Source of the DNA: Kiloniella majae
GTDB taxonomy: Bacteria; Pseudomonadota; Alphaproteobacteria; Kiloniellales; Kiloniellaceae
Length of the DNA: 64,000 nucleotides
Direction of reading: 5' to 3'
Assembly: GCF_002118315.1 (NCBI RefSeq)
Contig: NZ_MTSZ01000003.1
Coordinates: 372,001-436,000 of the forward strand
Made by a program: the position numbers and the translations under genes. The notes beneath the pieces are model-generated. The model saw only the letters and a program-made list of their open reading frames with translations. It did not search any database and was not told the origin of the DNA. Shown here piece after piece: positions 54,746-63,602 of this stretch; within the stretch, counting starts at the first letter, position 1; each line of letters starts with the position of its first letter.

Positions 54746-56101
54746 ATGAGCCGTAAATACTTTGGAACAGATGGCATCCGAGGCAAAGCCAATGAAGAGC
54801 CGGTTACTGCAGAGATTGCATTAGCTGTCGCAAAGGCAGCGGGGGCACATTTCCTGCGGGGGAACCACCGTCATACTGTTGTTATTGGTAAAGATACGCG
54901 CTTGTCTGGTTATCTTCTGGAGCCCGCCTTGACCGCTGGTTTTATCTCGGTTGGTATGGATGTAGTTCTTTTGGGGCCGGTACCAACGCCGGCTGTCGGT
55001 ATGTTAACGCGTTCCATGCGGGCAGATATGGGGGTGATGATTTCCGCATCACATAACCCTTTTGAAGATAACGGAATTAAATTGTTTGGTCCTGATGGTT
55101 TTAAACTGTCAGATGATGTTGAAGCGAAAATTGAAGCACGCCTCCAGGACAACAGGTCAATTCCTCTTGCTTCCAGTACAAAGCTCGGGCGTGCTCGGCG
55201 ATTGGATGATGCATCTGGTCGGTATATCGAGTTTGTAAAAAATACCTTCCCTAAAGATTTACGACTGGATGGAATGAAGGTTGTTATCGATTGTGCAAAT
55301 GGGGCTGCGTACAAAGTTGCGCCGACGGTTCTTTATGAGTTGGGTGCCGAGGTCATTCCTGTGGCGGTAACGCCGGATGGATTTAATATCAACCGGGATT
55401 GTGGTGCGACGGCGACTAGTTTGATGCAGGAAGCGGTTGTTGCGCATGGTGCGGATATAGGTATTGCACTTGATGGAGACGCAGATCGCCTGATTTTGGC
55501 AGATGAACACGGTCAAATCGTCGATGGTGATCAGGTAATGGCGATTATTGCCAAAACGCTTCACGCCCGCGAACTTCTGAAGGGGGGCGGCGTTGTTGCA
55601 ACTGTCATGTCGAATATGGGGCTTGAGACCTATTTGAAGGATCTTGGGTTAGAGCTTATTCGTACACCTGTCGGAGACCGCTATGTGGTTCAGACCATGC
55701 GTGAACAGGGGTACAATCTTGGCGGTGAACAATCCGGTCATATGGTTATCAGTGATCATACCACAACCGGGGATGGGTTGATTGCGGCACTACAGGTATT
55801 GGCTGCCGTTATTAGAGCAGATCGTCCGGCTAGCGAAGTTGTGCGCGGGTTTACACCATTACCTCAGTTGTTAAAGAATGTTCGGATAACAAGCGGCGTG
55901 CCGTTGGATGATGTTTTGGGCATGGGCAAGGTGCAGGATGCGATAAAGGCAGGGGAAGCACAGCTGGATGGAACCGGACGTGTACTGATCAGAAAATCAG
56001 GTACTGAACCCTTGATCCGCGTCATGGCCGAAGGTGAAGACTCTGATCTTGTCAACACAGTTGTGTCCGAGATTTCGGATACAATCTCTAACGTAACGTA
56101 A
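54746..56101 (+). CDS. glmM: Phosphoglucosamine mutase
   Basis: The 451-residue enzyme converts glucosamine-6-phosphate to glucosamine-1-phosphate for cell wall and LPS. It has [11 protein letters not shown] at the start, the phosphoserine loop [12 protein letters not shown] (near residue 100), the metal loop [11 protein letters not shown], the sugar loop GGEQSGHM and the phosphate-binding [15 protein letters not shown]. Confidence 0.97.
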   Translation: MSRKYFGTDGIRGKANEEPVTAEIALAVAKAAGAHFLRGNHRHTVVIGKDTRLSGYLLEPALTAGFISVGMDVVLLGPVPTPAVGMLTRSMRADMGVMISASHNPFEDNGIKLFGPDGFKLSDDVEAKIEARLQDNRSIPLASSTKLGRARRLDDASGRYIEFVKNTFPKDLRLDGMKVVIDCANGAAYKVAPTVLYELGAEVIPVAVTPDGFNINRDCGATATSLMQEAVVAHGADIGIALDGDADRLILADEHGQIVDGDQVMAIIAKTLHARELLKGGGVVATVMSNMGLETYLKDLGLELIRTPVGDRYVVQTMREQGYNLGGEQSGHMVISDHTTTGDGLIAALQVLAAVIRADRPASEVVRGFTPLPQLLKNVRITSGVPLDDVLGMGKVQDAIKAGEAQLDGTGRVLIRKSGTEPLIRVMAEGEDSDLVNTVVSEISDTISNVT

Positions 56102-56124
56102 TCATTTTCTGATTTTTGTAACGC

Positions 56125-56168
56125 CAGTCTTTTAGGTAAGTAGCTTGTGCCCTTTACCTAAAAGACTG
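56125..56168. terminator. Long inverted repeat between glmM and the MocR gene
   Basis: CAGTCTTTTAGGTAA (56125-56139) and TTACCTAAAAGACTG (56154-56168) form a perfect 15-base stem around a 14-base loop. The right arm includes the stop codon of the minus-strand MocR gene. There is no long T tract, but its position between convergent genes suggests a transcript end. Confidence 0.6.
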
Positions 56169-57552
56169 AAGTACCCACGTCAGGGCCTTTTTTTAATATA
56201 TCGACGAGAATTTCGAGACCTCTGATCAGTTTCTCTTCTGAATCTGGTTGTCCCAAGCAGATTCTGACGGCATGGGGTGGTGCTTTCCTGCCAACAATAA
56301 ATGCTTCCGAGGCTGAAATCGTAACGCCTGCTCTGTTTGCAGCATGTGTGAACTGGCTGGATCTCCACGGGGCAGGCAGGTAGAGCCAGACATAGATGCC
56401 CAGTGTTTCACTTTCCATTTCATAGTCGGTGAAGATCTCTCTGGCGATTTGTACGCGACGACGTGCGCTCTTTTTTCTGCCGTCCAGAATTTTATCGGCT
56501 GAGCCGCCCATAATCCATCGTGTGGCAATTTCTGCAGTGATGGGCGAGGCCATCCAGCAGGTGGCACGTACGGCAGCGATCAAACTGGCAATACTGTGTT
56601 GAGGACCAGTAAGATAACCGACACGTAATCCAGGTGCGATGGTTTTTGCTAGAGAGCTGATATAGTAGCATCTTTCCGGTGCCAGATTGGTGATCGGTGG
56701 CAGTGCGTTCTCAGCCACAAGCCCAAATACATCATCTTCTATAATTGACACTCTGTGACGCCGCGCAATATCGGCAATGGCTTGGCGTCGTTCCATAGGA
56801 AGCAGGCGCGTAGTAGGGTTCTGAAAGTTAGGTACACAGTACAAAAATTTAACATCCCCGGCTTTGCACGCTTCTTCAAAAGCCTGAGGCACAATACCGT
56901 GTGCATCCATTTCTAGACCATCGAGACGCAGGCCAAGCATTCTACACACGGATTGTATGCCGGGATAGGTCATTTCTTCGCAAAGTACGCGGTCCCCGGG
57001 GCGTGCCAGTGCTGCCATGGTTACGGCTATGGCGTGATGCGCTCCTGCAGTAAGAATAACGTTGTCGGGATCAACGGTAAGGCCGTTCATATCAAACCAT
57101 TTAGCACCGGCTTCACGATGATGAGGCAGGCCGGAATGGGGTTGATAACTCAGAAGATTGGTTACTTCCGGATCTGTGGAAATGCTTTGAAGGGTCGAGG
57201 CCATTTCTTTTTCTTCGACGCCCCCCGGTGGTGGGTAGGCAAAGTCCATGAGGATCAGGTTCTGATCTTTAAACCTGGTTTGGCTCAGCATATGGCGTTC
57301 TGCAGCGGAGGGGCCGTGAACAAAAGTACCACGTCCGACTTCGCCAAATGTCAGCCCTCTACGTTCAGCTTCTGCATAGGCACGACTGACCGTGCCAACG
57401 GTGACGCCGAGATGCCAGGATAGATCACGGTGCGTTGGAAGACGGTCACCCTGTTGCAGAAAGCCGTTTCGAATATCTTCAGAAAGGGCATCAGCAATTG
57501 CCATATAACGGGGGCCTGCCCCGAATTTTACTTTTGGAAGCCAATTTGTCAT
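56158..57552 (-). CDS. MocR-type transcription regulator (GntR helix-turn-helix plus aminotransferase-like domain)
   Basis: The protein (464 residues from the ATG at 57552) has a GntR winged helix (about 15-80; LPTHRDLSWHLGVTVGTVSR, AEAERRGL) and a fold-type I aminotransferase-like domain. That domain keeps the PLP lysine region (YYISSLAKTIAPGLRVGYL) and EDDVFGL. MocR proteins use PLP to sense amines or amino acids and usually control a neighbouring divergent gene. Here that gene is the PLP decarboxylase at 57710. An upstream TTG at 57588 could add 12 residues; the ATG lies inside a TTGTCA/TGACAA palindrome. Confidence 0.9.
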   Translation of the reverse strand: MTNWLPKVKFGAGPRYMAIADALSEDIRNGFLQQGDRLPTHRDLSWHLGVTVGTVSRAYAEAERRGLTFGEVGRGTFVHGPSAAERHMLSQTRFKDQNLILMDFAYPPPGGVEEKEMASTLQSISTDPEVTNLLSYQPHSGLPHHREAGAKWFDMNGLTVDPDNVILTAGAHHAIAVTMAALARPGDRVLCEEMTYPGIQSVCRMLGLRLDGLEMDAHGIVPQAFEEACKAGDVKFLYCVPNFQNPTTRLLPMERRQAIADIARRHRVSIIEDDVFGLVAENALPPITNLAPERCYYISSLAKTIAPGLRVGYLTGPQHSIASLIAAVRATCWMASPITAEIATRWIMGGSADKILDGRKKSARRRVQIAREIFTDYEMESETLGIYVWLYLPAPWRSSQFTHAANRAGVTISASEAFIVGRKAPPHAVRICLGQPDSEEKLIRGLEILVDILKKGPDVGTSVF

Positions 57553-57605
57553 GGTGACAATGTAATCATTGACCCCCAAATAAATCAAGTTTTAACTGTG
57601 ACAAT
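57547..57605. promoter_or_regulatory. Putative MocR operator with repeated GTGACAAT
   Basis: GTGACAAT occurs at 57554-57561 and again at 57598-57605, 44 bases apart (about four helical turns, same face of the DNA). The first copy also forms a palindrome with TTGTCA at 57547-57552. Known MocR regulators bind direct repeats in the divergent region, and this one lies just there. Confidence 0.5.
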
Positions 57606-57709
57606 AATGATGTTTCAGGGAATTGTTTCCCTGATCCAGAGTGTAATTGTTTTATTTCAAGTGCTCGGTTGCTAGCAAGTTGGCACGTTCCGGGAAAAGG
57701 GTAAGGACA

Positions 57710-59068
57710 ATGACTAGTGAATTGTTGCGCAATGCTTACGAGAGAAGTGAACGATATCTTTCCGAGATTGATAGCCAAAGAGTTTTTCCAGCAACTTCTG
57801 ATCTTACGGCTCTCACTGGGTTTGAAGAACCGTTTCCTGAAACAGGGCATACGCCTGAGGATATCTTGAGGCAGTTGGATGAATTGGGGGCTTCTGCGAC
57901 GGTAGCATCCGCAGGAAGCAGATATTTCGGCTTTGTTGTGGGGGGCAGCTTGCCTGTTGCTGTTGGGGCAAACTGGATGGCCACGGCTTGGGATCAGGTT
58001 GCCTCTTCGTCAGTAACGTCACCTGTGGCCGATAAGATTGAAAAGGTAACATCACAATGGCTTCTGGACGTGTTGGACTTGCCACGTCAATCAGCTATTG
58101 GCTTTGTGACCGGGGCGACAATGGCTACCTTTACGGCCCTGGCAGCTGCACGTCACAAGATCCTGAAAAAACAAGGTTGGAACGTTGAAGAAGATGGGCT
58201 TTTCGGTGCACCCGAAATCAAAGTCATCGTGAGTGATGAGGTGCATGTAACTGTCTTGAAAGCGCTATCCATGCTTGGCTTTGGGAAAAGCAGAGTGATC
58301 AAAATTCCAACAGATACAAATGGAGCTATGGATATCAGTGCGTTGCCTGTACTGGATAGTCGAACCATTGTCTGCACACAGGCCGGGAATGTGAATAGTG
58401 GCGCTTTCGATCCTATCGATGAGATCTGTGATCACGCGCAGGTTGCTGATGCCTGGGTACATGTGGATGGGGCGTTTGGTCTTTGGGCGCGATCATCATC
58501 GTCTAAAGCCTATTTAGCCTGTGGAATTGAGAAGGCGGATTCCTGGGCCGCTGATGGACATAAATGGTTGAATACGCCCTATGATGGTGGGGTGGTTGTT
58601 TGTCGTGACGATGAAGCCCTTCATGGTGCAATGTCTGTATCTGCTGCTTATCTAAAGGATCGGGATAGAGCATCACAAAGTTATATTCCGGAATTTTCCA
58701 AACGTGCCCGTGGTATCGATATATGGGCCGCTCTTAAGTTTCTTGGTCGTGATGGTGTCGATGATCTTATTTCTGGCTGTTGCGATTTGGCTCAGTACTT
58801 TGCCAAAGGTCTGGAAGCTCTGGGATTGAATATTTTGAACGATGTTGTTCTTAATCAAATCGTGGTTTCCTGGGATAGCGCCGAGAAAACAGAAGCATTG
58901 ATTCATACTGTTCAACAAGATGGTACTTGCTGGTTTGGTCCAACGGTCTGGAAAGGGCACAATGCTTTTAGGCTGTCGGTTTCATCCTGGAAGATAACAC
59001 GCCAGGATATTGATCTATCTTTGAAAGCGATCGAAGATAGCATGCAAAAAATCGAGACATCAAAGTAA
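57710..59068 (+). CDS. PLP-dependent decarboxylase/aminotransferase-like protein
   Basis: The 452-residue group II decarboxylase-type protein starts at the ATG at 57710 with AAGGA upstream. It has GFVTGATMATFTALAAARH (PLP phosphate site), HVDGAFGLWA (Asp to the pyridine nitrogen) and the Schiff-base lysine in DGHKWLNTPYDGG. The family contains aromatic amino acid, glutamate and aspartate decarboxylases and related lyases; the substrate cannot be told. It is divergent from the MocR gene and followed by phzF-like and acetyltransferase genes, suggesting one small pathway. Confidence 0.82.
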   Translation: MTSELLRNAYERSERYLSEIDSQRVFPATSDLTALTGFEEPFPETGHTPEDILRQLDELGASATVASAGSRYFGFVVGGSLPVAVGANWMATAWDQVASSSVTSPVADKIEKVTSQWLLDVLDLPRQSAIGFVTGATMATFTALAAARHKILKKQGWNVEEDGLFGAPEIKVIVSDEVHVTVLKALSMLGFGKSRVIKIPTDTNGAMDISALPVLDSRTIVCTQAGNVNSGAFDPIDEICDHAQVADAWVHVDGAFGLWARSSSSKAYLACGIEKADSWAADGHKWLNTPYDGGVVVCRDDEALHGAMSVSAAYLKDRDRASQSYIPEFSKRARGIDIWAALKFLGRDGVDDLISGCCDLAQYFAKGLEALGLNILNDVVLNQIVVSWDSAEKTEALIHTVQQDGTCWFGPTVWKGHNAFRLSVSSWKITRQDIDLSLKAIEDSMQKIETSK

Positions 59069-59087
59069 AGAAGAAGTCCAGATTATG

Positions 59088-59867
59088 ATGGAAATACCCT
59101 TGTACCAGATTGATGCCTTTGCTGATCAGGTTTTTAGTGGAAACCCGGCGGCTGTGTGTCCTTTGACCGAATGGTTGCCGGATAACTTGCTGTACAAAAT
59201 CGCGGCAGAGAACAACCTTTCTGAAACGGCCTTTTTTGTGCCGACAGACAAGGGGTACCATCTACGTTGGTTTACACCAACGACAGAGGTTGATCTTTGT
59301 GGTCATGCGACTTTGGCAACAGCACACGTGATTGCGACTGAATTGGATAAAGCAACCAAAGAGATTTTATTTCAATCCAAAAGTGGGGTGTTAAAGGTTA
59401 CTTGTAGGGATGGACGATATACGCTTGATTTTCCGACCCGACTGCCGTCACCTTTTGATGGCGTGTCTATGGTGGAGGAGGCTATCGGAGTACGTCCACA
59501 GGCAACTTATAAATCAACTAAGTTGATGGCAGTGCTTGATGATGAAACAAGTGTGCTTGCCGTTGAACCCGACTTTGACAAGGTTGCGGCATTGCCGGGG
59601 GATGGCTTGATTATTACATCAACCAGCCGCGATTATGATTATGTTGCCAGATATTTTGGTCCTCATTGTGGAATTCCAGAAGACCCCGTGACAGGTTCAG
59701 CTCATGTTGTTTGTGCGCCCTATTGGAAAGAGCAGTTGGGCAAGACTAAGATGATTGCCAAACAAATCTCGAAACGCGGCGGTGTGCTTGAAATAGAGGA
59801 TTGTGGGGATCGAATTCTTTTAACTGGAACGGCAGTGCTTTATCTTAAGGGCACAATTTATCTATAG
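59088..59867 (+). CDS. PhzF-family isomerase/epimerase-like protein
   Basis: The protein (259 residues) has the PhzF/DapF-like fold with YQIDAFADQVFSGNPAAVCP at the start, the catalytic Glu in NNLSETAFF, LRWFTPTTEVDLCGHATLA and the second-domain EDPVTGSAH. PhzF in phenazine synthesis isomerises a dihydro-anthranilate; most relatives have unknown substrates. Two adjacent ATGs are possible (59085, 59088). It lies 19 bases after the decarboxylase gene. Confidence 0.88.
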   Translation: MEIPLYQIDAFADQVFSGNPAAVCPLTEWLPDNLLYKIAAENNLSETAFFVPTDKGYHLRWFTPTTEVDLCGHATLATAHVIATELDKATKEILFQSKSGVLKVTCRDGRYTLDFPTRLPSPFDGVSMVEEAIGVRPQATYKSTKLMAVLDDETSVLAVEPDFDKVAALPGDGLIITSTSRDYDYVARYFGPHCGIPEDPVTGSAHVVCAPYWKEQLGKTKMIAKQISKRGGVLEIEDCGDRILLTGTAVLYLKGTIYL

Positions 59868-59911
59868 TACCTTCTAAATACATTCAGCAGGTTCAAAGAG
59901 AGATCAGACGC

Positions 59912-60370
59912 ATGAACATTGAAACAGTGACTTCTCCTGAGGATTTTTCTTCTGCTGTAAAGCTTTTCAAAAACTATGAAGTGTGGGCACAAGCATGCCC
60001 TTGTTTTGAAGGCTTTGAGAAAGAGCTCGACGAGATTGATCAGCGTTACTCGCTACCCAATGGGCGTTTATGGCTTGTGAAATCTTCCGAGGGTGAAGCC
60101 GTTGGAGTGGTCGGGGTTCAGTTTAAAGGAGACGCTGGTTGTGAGCTAAAACGCTTGTGGATTGAGCCGCAAGGGCGAGGCCATAATACAGGGCAAGCTC
60201 TTATCAAAACTGTGCTTGATTTTGCCAAAGGGCAAAAGGCGCGTTCAATTTTGCTCGAAACCGTTCGCGGTCAGATGGATCATGCAATTACACTCTACGA
60301 AAATTTAGGTTTCCACCAGACCGAATTTGATGAAGACAGCCAAGTTCTGAAAATGGCCTATACTTTTTAA
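59912..60370 (+). CDS. GNAT-family N-acetyltransferase
   Basis: The 152-residue protein fits the GNAT fold, with acetyl-CoA-binding LWIEPQGRGHNTGQALIKTV and the late strand ILLETVRGQMDHAITLYENL, GFHQTEF. An acceptor cannot be assigned; if it works with the upstream pair it could acetylate the amine made by the decarboxylase. Its stop overlaps the convergent permease stop by four bases. Confidence 0.85.
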   Translation: MNIETVTSPEDFSSAVKLFKNYEVWAQACPCFEGFEKELDEIDQRYSLPNGRLWLVKSSEGEAVGVVGVQFKGDAGCELKRLWIEPQGRGHNTGQALIKTVLDFAKGQKARSILLETVRGQMDHAITLYENLGFHQTEFDEDSQVLKMAYTF

Positions 60371-62145
60371 AGGGGCCATATCCAGAGAATAAGTGGTACT
60401 GAAACCACGAGGATAATGAGATCCAGTGGCAGTCCCATACGCCAGTAATCACCAAACTTATACCCACCAGGTCCCATTACAAGCAAATTGGATTGATGTC
60501 CGATGGGCGTTAGATAAGTTGATGAACTGCCGATGGCAATTGCGATCAGGAAGGTATCGATATTCACGCCGAGACTATTTGCGATAGAGATACCAATCGG
60601 GGCCATGAGAACGGCTGTCGCGGCGTTATTCATGACGTCAGACAGGACCATGGTAATGAGAATCAAGAGCGCCAATATAGCCCAGACAGGAATATGTTCG
60701 CTGAGGGAGACAAGTGGATAGGCGATCATTGCCGTCCCGCCCGTTGTTTCCAGTGCCATCCCGACTGGGATCATCGCCGCCAAAAGCACAATAATCGACC
60801 AGTCCACAGATTCGTAAAGTTCCTTGAGGTTAAGTTCCCCAAGTAAAACCATTGTGCCAACGGCACCAAGGAAGGAAATTTGTGGTGGCAGAATACCGAA
60901 AACAACCAGAAAAATTGCGAGGGCAAAGAGAAGAGGGGCAACAATTGACCCGCGTTTCGGGGTTAAAGAAAGCTCTCTCTCTGCAAGTGGCAAAAGTCCA
61001 AGAGATGCAAGCGTTTCTGGCATTTCTTCTCTTATACCTTGGATGAGAAGGACATCCCCCGGCATAAAACGAACCCGTCCGATCCGTTCGTTGACGGGTT
61101 GGCCCTGTCTGGCAACACCAAGGGTATTAATGCCGTGATGGGTATGTAATTGCATGTTATGTGCAGTCCGGCCTTCCAGCCTGGATCCTGGGGTAACTAC
61201 AGCCTCTAATATACCCACTCGATCAGACTGAAGATCTTCAGAACTGTCATCTGCAGAGCCAACAAGCTCGAGATTGGCTTCATCAACAACCCGTTGGAGT
61301 GTATCTGTATCAGATTCGAGGGTAAGAATGTCCTCTGCTTTGAGACGCATATAACCCGATGGGGCGAGCATACGATCTTCGCGTCGAACCAAGGCTACAA
61401 CAGCGACGTTACCCTGAGCCAGTGTTTCCAAATCAACAAGACGGTGTCCCACATAAGGTGAATTTTCCGGAATTCGGACTTCGGCGATATAGTCTTCAAT
61501 TTGGAAAAGGCTTTCATTTTCACTGTTGTTTACAGCCCTTTTGGGCAACAGGCGCCAACCCACGACAGAGATAAAAAGAATGCCTGTTAAGGCCACACCA
61601 AGCCCAACGGGTAAAAAATCGAACATGGCAAAGCCTTGTCCTGTTTCAGCCTGTCGAAAACTTGAGATAATGATGTTAGGCGGCGTACCAATGAGCGTGG
61701 TGAGGCCGCCAAGCAATGAACCAAAGCTGAGGGGCATTAAGACTTCGCTTGTGGGTCTTTTGCTGTTGTAGGCGCTGCCAATCGCTATTGGTAACATAAG
61801 GGCGAGGGCGCCGACGTTGTTCATGAAAGCAGAGCAAACGGCAACGACAGCAGTAAGGGCCAGAATATGAAGCGTGGGGTGACCCGCGGCTGGTTCCAAG
61901 AAACGAGTCGCCAGTTCAACAATGCCCGAATTTCGCAATGCTTGCGAGATGATCAAAACGGCGGCAACGGTTATAACCGCGGGATGTCCGAATCCCTCAA
62001 AAGCAGTGTCAGCAGGGACAACACCAAGGATCACAGATCCAATAAGCGCCATCATTGCGACAACATCGTATCTTATACGGCCCCATATAAACAAAATTAA
62101 TGCGAGACCTATAACGGCAAAAACGATAAATTGATCGGTATTCAT
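60367..62145 (-). CDS. SLC13/DASS-type permease with two TrkA-C domains
   Basis: The 592-residue protein is an ion-transporter family permease: membrane helices at both ends (about 5-190 and 395-592) flank a hydrophilic centre (about 205-380) holding two TrkA_C regions (YIAEVRIPENSPYVGHRLVD and VTPGSRLEGRTAHN). Helical signatures include GVVPADTAFEGFGHPAVITV, GTPPNIIISS and SDVMNNAATAVLMAPIGISI. Relatives transport dicarboxylates, sulfate or other anions with sodium; the substrate is unknown. The ATG at 62145 follows a GGTGGG site. It may belong to the accessory island or stand alone. Confidence 0.85.
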   Translation of the reverse strand: MNTDQFIVFAVIGLALILFIWGRIRYDVVAMMALIGSVILGVVPADTAFEGFGHPAVITVAAVLIISQALRNSGIVELATRFLEPAAGHPTLHILALTAVVAVCSAFMNNVGALALMLPIAIGSAYNSKRPTSEVLMPLSFGSLLGGLTTLIGTPPNIIISSFRQAETGQGFAMFDFLPVGLGVALTGILFISVVGWRLLPKRAVNNSENESLFQIEDYIAEVRIPENSPYVGHRLVDLETLAQGNVAVVALVRREDRMLAPSGYMRLKAEDILTLESDTDTLQRVVDEANLELVGSADDSSEDLQSDRVGILEAVVTPGSRLEGRTAHNMQLHTHHGINTLGVARQGQPVNERIGRVRFMPGDVLLIQGIREEMPETLASLGLLPLAERELSLTPKRGSIVAPLLFALAIFLVVFGILPPQISFLGAVGTMVLLGELNLKELYESVDWSIIVLLAAMIPVGMALETTGGTAMIAYPLVSLSEHIPVWAILALLILITMVLSDVMNNAATAVLMAPIGISIANSLGVNIDTFLIAIAIGSSSTYLTPIGHQSNLLVMGPGGYKFGDYWRMGLPLDLIILVVSVPLILWIWPL

Positions 62146-62151
62146 TCCCAC

Positions 62152-62429
62152 CCTGCTTTGGCTTACCTAACTTTGCGGCTCACCTAACTTTGCGAAGTCA
62201 ATTCCTCTAACTATATAGAAATTATTCTGGAATAGCACTGACTAGAATGCTGTGCTTACGCAAAAATTTCATTTCTGTGAAAATCAGGCAAATTAAAGGG
62301 AGCATTTTGCGGTGCAATATGTTTATGATGCATCCGCGACCTGAAAAAGTCGGTTTGCGACCCTGGATTCAGGGTGGTTTGTGTCGGGCAGTTTAAGAAC
62401 ATAACTGCCATACTGGAGTAAAATGTCCA
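62152..62429 (+). promoter_or_regulatory. Structured leader of serC
   Basis: This region upstream of serC holds consecutive hairpins: CGAC/GTCG (62338-62353, weak), ACCCTG-gatt-CAGGGT (62361-62376) and GGCAGTT/AACTGCC (62388-62410), the last ending five bases before the GGAG binding site (62415-62418). A direct repeat GCGACC overlaps the first two. It also has a seven-codon reading frame at 62423-62446 overlapping the serC start out of frame. Alphaproteobacterial serC genes are known to carry a conserved RNA motif in this position, and this may be an example. Confidence 0.5.
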
Positions 62430-63590
62430 ATGAAAGAAAAACCTAGTGAACGTCCCTTAAATCCAAGATTCTCATCCGGGCCTTGTTCGAAGCGCCCTGG
62501 CTGGTCTCTGGATTCACTAGGCTCTTGCTGGCATGGTCGATCTCATCGCGCAAAAGGCGGAAAAGCTAAACTCGCGGAAGTGATTGAACTGTCTCGCAAA
62601 ATCCTTGGTATCCCCGAAGATTATCGTGTCGGAATTGTCCCAGCTTCTGACACTGGTGCTGTAGAAATGGCGCTGTGGTCTCTTCTTGGACCGCGGGGTG
62701 TTGATATGCTGTCATGGGAAAGTTTTGGTAAAGGTTGGGTCACAGATGTGATCAAGCAACTGAAACTCGATGACGTACGTACTTTTGAAGCGGATTACGG
62801 GAAATTACCTGATTTGTCTCAGGTTTCCTGGGATCGTGATGTGGTCTTTACCTGGAACGGTACGACCTCTGGTGTTCGTGTGCCTAATGGAGAGTGGATC
62901 AGTTCTGATCGTGCGGGACTTTCTATTTGCGATGCAACATCAGCGGCTTTTGCGATGCCGTTACCTTGGGATAAGCTGGATGTAACAACGTGGTCCTGGC
63001 AAAAGGTACTGGGGGGCGAAGGTGCCCACGGTATGATTGCCCTTAGTCCACGTGCCGTTGAGCGTTTGGAGAGCCACGAACCTGCTTGGCCAATGCCGAA
63101 AATTTTCCGCTTAACCAAAGGCGGAAAGCTTAACGAATCGATCTTTACCGGTGCCACCATTAATACGCCTTCGATGCTCTGTGTCGAAGATGCGCTGGAT
63201 TCTCTTAAATGGGCTGAAAGTGTCGGTGGTCTGGAAGGGCTAGTGGGGCGTTGTAATGCCAACTTCGCTGCAATTGCAGATTGGGTCGCTAAAAGCGATT
63301 GGGCTGCTTTCCTTGCAGAAGATGCATCGACGAGTTCAACAACATCCGTTTGTTTGAAAGTAACAGCAGACTGGTTCGCAGCTCTTTCCGATGATGCTCA
63401 GGCTAAAGCAGCAAAAAGACTTGCTGCGTTGTTGGAAGACGAAAACGCGGCGCTTGATATTGGCGCTTATCGGGATGCTCCTGCGGGATTACGCATCTGG
63501 GGTGGGGCCACAGTTGAAACGTCAGACATAGAGCTTCTTTTGCCTTGGTTGGACTGGGCAATTGAACAAGTGCGTACAGAATTCGAATAG
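62430..63590 (+). CDS. serC: Phosphoserine transaminase
   Basis: The 386-residue PLP enzyme converts 3-phosphohydroxypyruvate to phosphoserine. The alphaproteobacterial form is recognisable from [20 protein letters not shown] at the start, [24 protein letters not shown] and [15 protein letters not shown], which carries the PLP lysine. GGAG lies 11 bases before the ATG. serA follows after 12 bases, completing the phosphorylated serine pathway. Confidence 0.95.
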   Translation: MKEKPSERPLNPRFSSGPCSKRPGWSLDSLGSCWHGRSHRAKGGKAKLAEVIELSRKILGIPEDYRVGIVPASDTGAVEMALWSLLGPRGVDMLSWESFGKGWVTDVIKQLKLDDVRTFEADYGKLPDLSQVSWDRDVVFTWNGTTSGVRVPNGEWISSDRAGLSICDATSAAFAMPLPWDKLDVTTWSWQKVLGGEGAHGMIALSPRAVERLESHEPAWPMPKIFRLTKGGKLNESIFTGATINTPSMLCVEDALDSLKWAESVGGLEGLVGRCNANFAAIADWVAKSDWAAFLAEDASTSSTTSVCLKVTADWFAALSDDAQAKAAKRLAALLEDENAALDIGAYRDAPAGLRIWGGATVETSDIELLLPWLDWAIEQVRTEFE

Positions 63591-63602
63591 AGTGTTGGAA
63601 AA

